DNA of 64,000 nucleotides from Lactuca virosa (lineage: Eukaryota > Streptophyta > Magnoliopsida > Asterales > Asteraceae), in the NCBI GenBank assembly GCA_928212115.1, contig CAKMRJ010005634.1, positions 173,599,714-173,663,713 on the forward strand, written 5' to 3'. Within the stretch, counting starts at the first letter, position 1; each line of letters starts with the position of its first letter. Below are positions 57,861 to 64,000 of this stretch, piece after piece. A program made the position numbers and the translations under genes. The notes beneath the pieces were generated by a model. It searched no databases. It had not been told where the DNA came from and worked only from the letters and a program-made list of their open reading frames with translations.

Positions 57861-59478
57861 CTTTTTGGGAGATATTCAAGATAGTTGATTTAAAGTCCTT
57901 AATATGACACCCAATATGAAATATTAAGGCTAGGACCCAACAAACTATTTTATAACTTAGAAGAGGGATGCCGTAATCCAAGCTATAAAATATTTGAAGG
58001 TAGGTGAATGACGATTCACCAATTTCCACCATGAAAAACGAAATAATTTATTAGGTTTTTATTGGATTTGAAAGTCCTAGATCTTTGAGATTCATTGAAC
58101 TGTTCAAAGGCATGTTTCAATCTCGAGTGTGCCCTTCAGGTTTTGTGACTGGGATGCCGAGGATCACAAAACAAGGTGTGAATAACCATGCAAATATACT
58201 TGGTACCCTTAATATTTACCCCTTAATCAGTGTGCCGGTTAACCACACACGCTCACCGATACTATGATAAATATTAAGTTACCCTTTGCCTACCTTGTTA
58301 AGTCCAGGTTAGTGTGCCGGTTAACCACACACGCTCCACTAACGACTTAAACAAAGTGCAAAGTGTAATTTCATGGGTTAGCACCAAATTCACATTTTCC
58401 TAAGTAACTAAGATTGGGTATTAATAAGAGTTTAGTTACTTAGTATTTATCATTAATACTTTTAATGAAAGGAGAATTATAGTCCTTGTCGTACCCGTTC
58501 GGCTAACGAGCCTCCACCAGTCAAGGAAGCGGTGGGTGAGAGTGGACACCCATTAAACTGCCATTTTATAGGCAGTAACCTTATACCCCCCTTATAGACC
58601 GGCTTCGTGAATGAGGCCTACTAACGGTAAGACTGACTTACTCTTATACATATATATAAATATTATTAACTTATAATATTATAAAGTATAAGGGTTGAAT
58701 TTTAACTTTTAAAATTCTAAGGGCTAACTTGGAATTAAAGTATTCATAAGTGAAAACTTTTCAAATTCCAAAACTTGAGGGCAAGTTTTGAGACTATTCA
58801 AAACTAATTAATTCCATAACTTATGAGTTTAAAGTAGTTTTAATTAAAAAAAAAACTCTTCAAGTTCCATAACTTGAGGACAAGTTATGGAAGACTTTAA
58901 ACTAATTAATAAAAAAAAATAACTTTTTTTTATTGTAACTTATGGAACTAATTAAGGTTACACTTTTTTTTTTAATTTAATGAAGAGACTCTTGAACCTC
59001 CATAACTTGAGGACAAGTTATGGAGTCATAAATCCATTTAATTAGAACTAGACTCTTCATTTTGTAACCTTTGCCAACTTTTATGAGTTTTATGATTCTT
59101 AAATGTGACTTTTCATATAACTTGAGGACAAGTTACAAAAACACACTTTGGAATCAACTCTTAGATTAAAATGGATTGAAAACAACTATTTCACACAACT
59201 TATCTATTAATCTAAGAACCTCATAAGATCAAGATAATTCAAATCATTAATCTTCAAGAAATTAGCATGAACATACAAACTAATACCAATCTTGAAATTA
59301 TGACAATTATCTTAGAAATTGGATTAGCATGAACATTACCACATCAAAAACAAATTTATAAGTCCAAAAACCATCTTACGGTAATGTTCCTAGTCCAATT
59401 CCAGCCAAAACAATCGAATATATGCATCCAACTCGATTTTTCAGCTACTTTTGCAAGTATAACAAGAAAACAAGCCTA
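57861..59478 (-). other. LARD2 leader rich in hairpins
   Basis: Colinear with the LARD1 leader. Hairpins at 57896-57929, 57946-57990, 58140-58170, 58208-58275, 58294-58355, 58557-58576, 58768-58791, 58865-58892 and 58998-59025. The ACTC-N3-GAGT cluster of LARD1 is not preserved here. Confidence 0.78.
58768..59025 (-). repeat. CATAACTTG-type hairpin repeats, LARD2
   Basis: 58768-58791 has stem CAAAACTTG/CAAGTTTTG with loop AGGG; 58865-58892 stem TTCCATAACTTG/CAAGTTATGGAA; 58998-59025 stem CTCCATAACTTG/CAAGTTATGGAG, both with loop AGGA. Stem differences are matched on both arms. Confidence 0.85.
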
Positions 59479-59492
59479 GGCTCTGATACCAC
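59479..59492 (-). promoter_or_regulatory. Primer binding site of LARD2
   Basis: Minus-strand GTGGTATCAGAGCC, a full match to initiator tRNA-Met. Confidence 0.92.
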
Positions 59493-60245
59493 TGTTGGGT
59501 TATCAACATTCTAACACTCCTAAGTGTACATGCAATCCTAAATACCTTGGATCTATGTTTTCTCTATTACACATACAATTATGAACATCCAAGGTATTAT
59601 CCTAATCTAGCATACAAAATAATAAATATAACAAGATAGAATACATACCTCTTTGATGTAGAATGTCTTCATGAAGCTGGAGTGCCTAGTGCCCCAAGTG
59701 TGACACCTCAAATGGTTCACACAACACCAAATACACTTGGAATAACTTGAGAGAAACTTGAACACTCCTTGAAATCGTCTAGCCCTCACACTCACACATT
59801 AGTGCACAATTTCTTGAGCCATGGGATTCTTTTATATGGTGGCTATTAGGGTTACACCATGTACCTCATAACTTTACCCATTCCTTATGCTCCATGGATT
59901 TTAACCTCCATGGAGTATCCATGGGTCACCCCATGGACTTAGTCCAACATAAGGAATCTTGGATCACAAGCCCACATATATAAGAATGAATGATTTACAC
60001 AATCAACCCATATATTTAATTAGTCTCCTTTTGATCACTTAATTAATTCTAAATTAATTCTTGATCAATACTAATTAAATAACATTATTAATATATTAGA
60101 ACTTATAATATATTAACCAACCTTAAGTGTTATTTCTCTCATTATAGTCTATCCAAATGCATGATGCCATGCAACCCAAATGGACCATGCCGGGTCGGGT
60201 CAAGTCTTACCAATTATAGTTATGGACTTAGACATTAATCCAACA
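59493..60245 (-). mobile_element. 5' LTR of LARD2 (753 bp)
   Basis: TGTTGGGTTATCAAC to TTAATCCAACA, then CTACA. Confidence 0.95.
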
Positions 60246-60859
60246 CTACACTCTTTTGAAATTCCTTCCATAACTGTGTAGAATAGTCCAGTTGAAGATC
60301 ATAGTATAGCCCAGCAACCATGGCATATACCTCCATTCGTCCTTTATCGAGACCCACAGTTCTACCAGTTAAACACCTCAGAAAAATACCAAATAGAAAA
60401 TTCCAGATACTAGGAAGACCAGATTTCTTAAAATCACTGATCTTAGTTAGTTGTGGTTGATAACCCATCTCATTGAACATATGAACAATTTGAGGGAAAA
60501 GTGAAATCAACATATGGTGGTGAATTTGGAATTTCAAGAATTTGGCAAAAGAGTTTCTTTGACAATCTGACCTTTTTGTCATTAACCAGATTAAAAGTAA
60601 TAGCATCAAAAGCTTTGTTGTATGTAGCCGTTGATCCTGCTTGAGAAAGCCATGACATCGGAACTGAAAACGAACTGAACATAGCCTTTGACAGAACAGA
60701 ACTCTTTAAAGCAACAATTAACATCTTCAATTCTTCAGGGTATTGAGAAACATCAGCATCCAATTGATAATTAGTCCCTTGAATCTTCATAATCGGTAAT
60801 GAAGTCACATCTTCAGTGGTGTGTGAAGGATCAACATCGACATGAACATAAGTCGCCAT
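60246..60859 (-). pseudogene. Sirevirus-like extra ORF, N-terminal part
   Basis: Start codon at 60859 opens MATYVHVDVDPSHTTEDV; the frame continues (AFDAITFNLVNDKKVRLSKK, QILEIPNSPPYVDF) to about 60490, where one extra base shifts it; it then goes on as HMFNEMGYQPQLTKIS, FLFGIFLRCLTGRTVGLDKG to the LARD2 insertion. No RT, integrase or protease motif. Similar retroelement-linked ORFs occur widely in Asteraceae to my recollection. Membrane segments are not obvious here, which argues against a classic envelope. Confidence 0.68.
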
Positions 60860-62722
60860 TGTAAGAGTTTGAAAGCTTTGATGATCAGAGAAAATTGGGA
60901 ATTTTTTACTTTGAACGCGTAAACTGACAAGAGACCTTGGAATCCCCTTTTAAATGTAACCCTAGAATTTGAATTTGAAGCAGGATGTGAAATTAATGAT
61001 ATCCGACGTGGCACCTTAAAAGTCGCATTAGTCTGCCAAAAAAATGTCCAGGTGTCAAAAAGTAACTGTCACATCACCTTGAAACAAGGAAACGTCTCCT
61101 CCCACAGTCTGTTCGTGTCTCGTCAAGGAATAGTAACCGTCAGCATCCTTCGGATGGAGGAAAGGCTCTTTCACTTTTGGGATGAAAAGCGAAGTCATAT
61201 GCCAGATGTTTGAAATCATTAGCCTGAGTTGGTATTACTCAGGACCTCAAGGATTTTCGTGAGTGCAGTGTTCCAAAAAAATTTTAGACGAGAAGCAATA
61301 AAAAGAAAAATTTGGGATACTGTGATGTCAAAATATCAATTTGACACGAAGCCTGATATAACCCCGGGCAAAGATTTCTTCGTTAATCACCAAGAGAGAT
61401 GATCAACAGCTTGTGTGTGTTCCCGTGAAATACAATCGAATACTTGAAGAGAAGTACCGAAGGGCTTCTTTTATAAGGGTTCATGGGTAGCTATAAAAAT
61501 TTCGTTACATATCATCCTAAACATAAGATGATAAATTGTAATAGAAATTACTTGTTTGACCATTGTAATCATTGACAACTTTGCTTTGAAAAATTTTAAG
61601 TGACTTTGGATTTCGAATGAAACTCACACGGAAAGCATATTCACGAGAAAAAAAATTTGTGCTGGATCTTGTTGGGTAACAAACATCATGGGTTTCGAAT
61701 GTTTGATCAAGACCACTCATATGAACAGAATATGATTTTGAGTTTCGAATGTGGGTACCGAAACAAAGGTTTCATGAAAATCTGGAACAAAGTTCCCCGT
61801 CAATTCCTTAAAAGTTTAGATTATTGGGTTTCACCTTCATCACAGTCTCATGATGTCAGATCATGAACACAGATTTTTGATATGTCTAAGTCTCGAGTGG
61901 TGTGTTCAGAGACCTCTCGGACATATGTCTTCGTGTGTGATCGTGTAAGAACTTTTTGGATGAAAAAGATGGATAAAAGACATGGAATGTACCTCTGTTA
62001 TATTTGGACAAAACAATAAACTCTTAACTCATTGTGAGAAGAGTCAAGTAGCTCAGGAGACTAATGTGAATACAAGCCTGATTTGGAAGAAATTTCCGTA
62101 TGAAATATTTCATTAGGGCTTTCGTACACACACATTGAGTCATTGGAGGCTTTGGACAACATGCAGCAGCATGCTTCTAGGGACAACTTAACTAGTTCAA
62201 AAATTTAAAGATTCGTAATATAAATTTACCTGACCCTAGTACTGCAAGCATTATCCACTGTTTATCATCATGAATATCTGCAACAAAGTACTAAAAAGAA
62301 ATAAGAAACAATATATTTTTGTTGTTTTGATTTTTCGAAAATAAAGAATGAAATAAAGAGAAAATCTTTTTGATGTTTTTGATTTTTCGAAAATTAAGAC
62401 AAAATAAAAGAAAATCTTTTTGGATTTTTAATTTTTCGAAAATTAAATGACAAAACGAACGAAAATCTTTTTGTATTTTTAATTTTTCGAAAATTAAATG
62501 ACAAAACAAACGAAAATCTTTTTGGATTTTTAATTTTTCGAAAATAAAATGACAAACGAAATGTACTTGTTTCAAATAGACGAAATTTTATCAACCCTTG
62601 AAAAATGATAAATCTACGAATTCGAAGGGGTCGAAGCGTTGACTATGAACAGTAACCTCTGAACGCTGAATGACCTTGCATTGTCTTTTATTCAGCGCCT
62701 CTGAATCATTCCTGGTCAACCA
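60860..62722 (-). other. Spacer between pol and extra ORF of sirevirus-like element
   Basis: Non-coding, 1.86 kb, with many TTCGAA/TTTCGAA words. Apart from the 51-bp repeats at 62310-62565 I see no feature. A promoter or splice acceptor for the extra ORF could lie here but none is clear. Confidence 0.6.
62310..62565. repeat. 51-bp tandem repeats in sirevirus spacer
   Basis: GAAAATCTTTTT recurs at about 62360, 62410, 62461 and 62512 (steps of 50, 51 and 51 bp), with a decayed copy at the left. Each unit has an AATTTTTCGAAAATT dyad. On the minus strand the units stay in one frame as a 17-residue repeat (FEKLKIQKDF). Confidence 0.88.
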
Positions 62723-63127
62723 TCATTCTCCTTTTTCGCATGGAACAGAATTTCCATCGATCATTCCAAGTCCTTCTAAAATTTTTACAAAGGATTTTTC
62801 ATCTAAAGGTTTCGTGAAAATTTTAGCTAACTGATCAATTGTTTTCACAAAATACACTTCAATATTTCCATCCTCCACGTGATCCTTGATGAAATGATAA
62901 CGAAGAGCTATATGTTTAGTCTTCGAATGCTGCACAGGATTATGACAAATTCTTATTGCACTTTGAGAATCACAATATAATGTAATCTTTTTCATATTAA
63001 TTGCATAATCACGCAATTGACTTTGAATCCATATAATTTGTGATGTGCAAGTAGCAGCAGCCACATATTCTGCTTCAGCTGTTGAAATTGATACACATGT
63101 TTGCTTTTTCGACTGCCAGCTCACCAA
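62723..63127 (-). pseudogene. copia RNase H, end of pol
   Basis: LVSWQSKKQTCVSISTAEAE, YCDSQSAIRICHNPVQHSKT, HFIKDHVEDGNIEV and LAKIFTKPLDEKSF form the C-terminal RNase H of Ty1/copia pol, closest in style to sireviruses. The pol stop codon is at 62723. Upstream it is separated from RT by a TGA at about 63147. Confidence 0.93.
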
Positions 63128-63148
63128 TTTGCCATCGAGAAATTGACA

Positions 63149-63541
63149 TCAGCCACTTGTGCTTTTTCTATCAAGATTACAACCACCCAAGTCTGCATCC
63201 GAATACGCTTGTACAAAGAACCCAATTTTCGAAGGATACAACAATCCTAACGAAATTGTTCCTTTAAGATAACGAAAGATATTCTTCACAGCAGTGAGAT
63301 GTGGTTCTCGTGGATTTGACTGATACCTAGCACAATTACACATAGAGAACATGATATCAGGTCTACTTGCTGTTAGATAAAGTAATGAACCAATCATGCT
63401 CCTGTAAAGAGTTAGGTCAACTGCAGGTTTATCTAACGAAGGTGTCAACTTTATGCCAGTTGCCATAGGAACTCGTAACTTTGTGCTATTTGTTAATCCA
63501 AACTTCTCTAGCAGATTCTTCGTATATTTTTCTTGATTAAT
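63149..63541 (-). pseudogene. copia RT/RNase H connection
   Basis: Frame 63466-63149 reads DLTLYRSMIGSLLYLTASRP, DIMFSMCNCARYQSNPREPH and YSDADLGGCNLDRKSTSG, the standard copia blocks between RT and RNase H; the short stretch to 63541 belongs to the same frame. Confidence 0.93.
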
Positions 63542-64000
63542 AAAAATTCCTTCTCTGCTTTAACGAATATTCAGTCCAAGAAAATTATTGATTTTTTCCA
63601 TCATGCTCATTTCGAACTTACTTTTCATCAGATCTTCGAATTCTCTAGACAAGGCAGGGTCAGTTGAGCCAAAAATAATATCATCAACATAAATTTGAAC
63701 AAGCATGAGATGATTCCCAACTTTCTTTCGAAATAATGTGGGGTCAACAGATCCTTGTTTAAAGTTAGACTGCTTCAAAAATGAAGTAAGAGTTGCATAC
63801 CATGCTCGTGGTGCTTGTTTTAAACCATAAACTGCCTTATCTAAAATATAAACATGATCAGGATGTTCTTGGTTAATAAAACCTGGGGGTTGTTCGACGT
63901 AAACTGTTTCTTCAAGCTCTCCATTTAAAAATGCACACATCACGTCCATTTGATAAACATCAAAGTCTTTGTGAGATGCATAAGCCAGAAATATACGAAC
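63542..64000 (-). pseudogene. copia reverse transcriptase, partial at window end
   Basis: From the edge: DVMCAFLNGELEETVYVEQP, KAVYGLKQAPRAWYATLTSF and the catalytic IYVDDIIFGS. A TAA at about 63558-63560 interrupts after NNFLGLNIR. The rest of pol, gag and the 5' LTR lie beyond position 64000. Confidence 0.94.

Larger units (their letters stand above)
52829..60245 (-). mobile_element. LARD2: complete non-autonomous copia-like LTR element
   Basis: 7417 bp; LTRs of 753 bp each (52829-53581 and 59493-60245) differing by about a dozen bases by eye; target duplication CTACA (52824-52828 and 60246-60250). Primer site at 59479-59492 and purine tract at 53582-53595 give minus orientation. It has no pol and only a gag trace. 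Same family as LARD1, with diverged LTRs (TGTTGGGTTATGAGC against TGTTGGGTTTTGAGC). It is inserted in the sirevirus ORF without damage to the flanking frame. Confidence 0.95.

Noticed and set aside
52829..60245. LARD2 as an autonomous copia element
   Set aside because: No RT, RNase H or integrase motif in either strand; only a decayed gag trace.

Overview
This is 64 kb of plant nuclear DNA, almost entirely nested transposable elements; I find no intact host gene, tRNA, rRNA or CRISPR. Asteraceae, most likely Lactuca (lettuce) or a near relative, is my inference from remembered LTR styles: clusters of short interrupted palindromes such as TACGC-TGG-GCGTA and ACTC-GTC-GAGT, LTRs starting TGTAAC or TGTTGGG, and initiator-tRNA-Met primer sites TGGTATCAGAGC. 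Letters A to F below are my own labels. | Region 1-12062 holds two nested minus-strand Ty3/gypsy elements. Element C has its 5' LTR at 7015-12062 (split by solo LTR B, 7088-10057, target duplication CCAAA), a primer site, a leader and the start of gag, where it is cut by element A (5' LTR 3367-5736, primer site, leader, decayed gag running off the left edge). | Region 12063-19640 is the least retroelement-rich part. It carries a Mutator-type MITE (14251-14652), a Pack-MULE (16995-18221, 9-bp duplication AAAGATACA) holding a piece of the 40S ribosomal protein SA gene, a GGGTGAGC-ended MITE (18264-18934), and PIF/Harbinger remnants including a transposase C-terminus at 19295-19640. | Region 19641-49738 is one plus-strand Ty3/gypsy chromovirus, D, split by successive insertions: a CACTA element (21880-24313) in its leader; an LTR-like insert E (26198-38109) in its protease, itself split by a complete minus-strand gypsy F (28231-37682, duplication GATCC); a copia-like non-autonomous LTR element LARD1 (38315-46184, duplication CCAGA) a little further on; and a 321-bp solo LTR (49303-49623, duplication GCCTT) in its 3' LTR. 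The 3' LTR stops abruptly near 49738. | Region 49739-64000 is a minus-strand sirevirus-like Ty1/copia element: the end of pol, a spacer with 51-bp repeats, and a long extra (env-like position) ORF, interrupted by LARD2 (52829-60245, duplication CTACA). | Three things look new. First, the two LARDs carry a series of RNA hairpins with conserved loops and stems that change in compensating ways between copies. Second, the gypsy LTRs each contain a likely leader intron (GAG|GTGAGT to an AG acceptor) that encloses a short-unit array of unrelated sequence in each family. Third, clusters of interrupted palindromes sit upstream of the LTR TATA box and, in three LTRs, again downstream of it.
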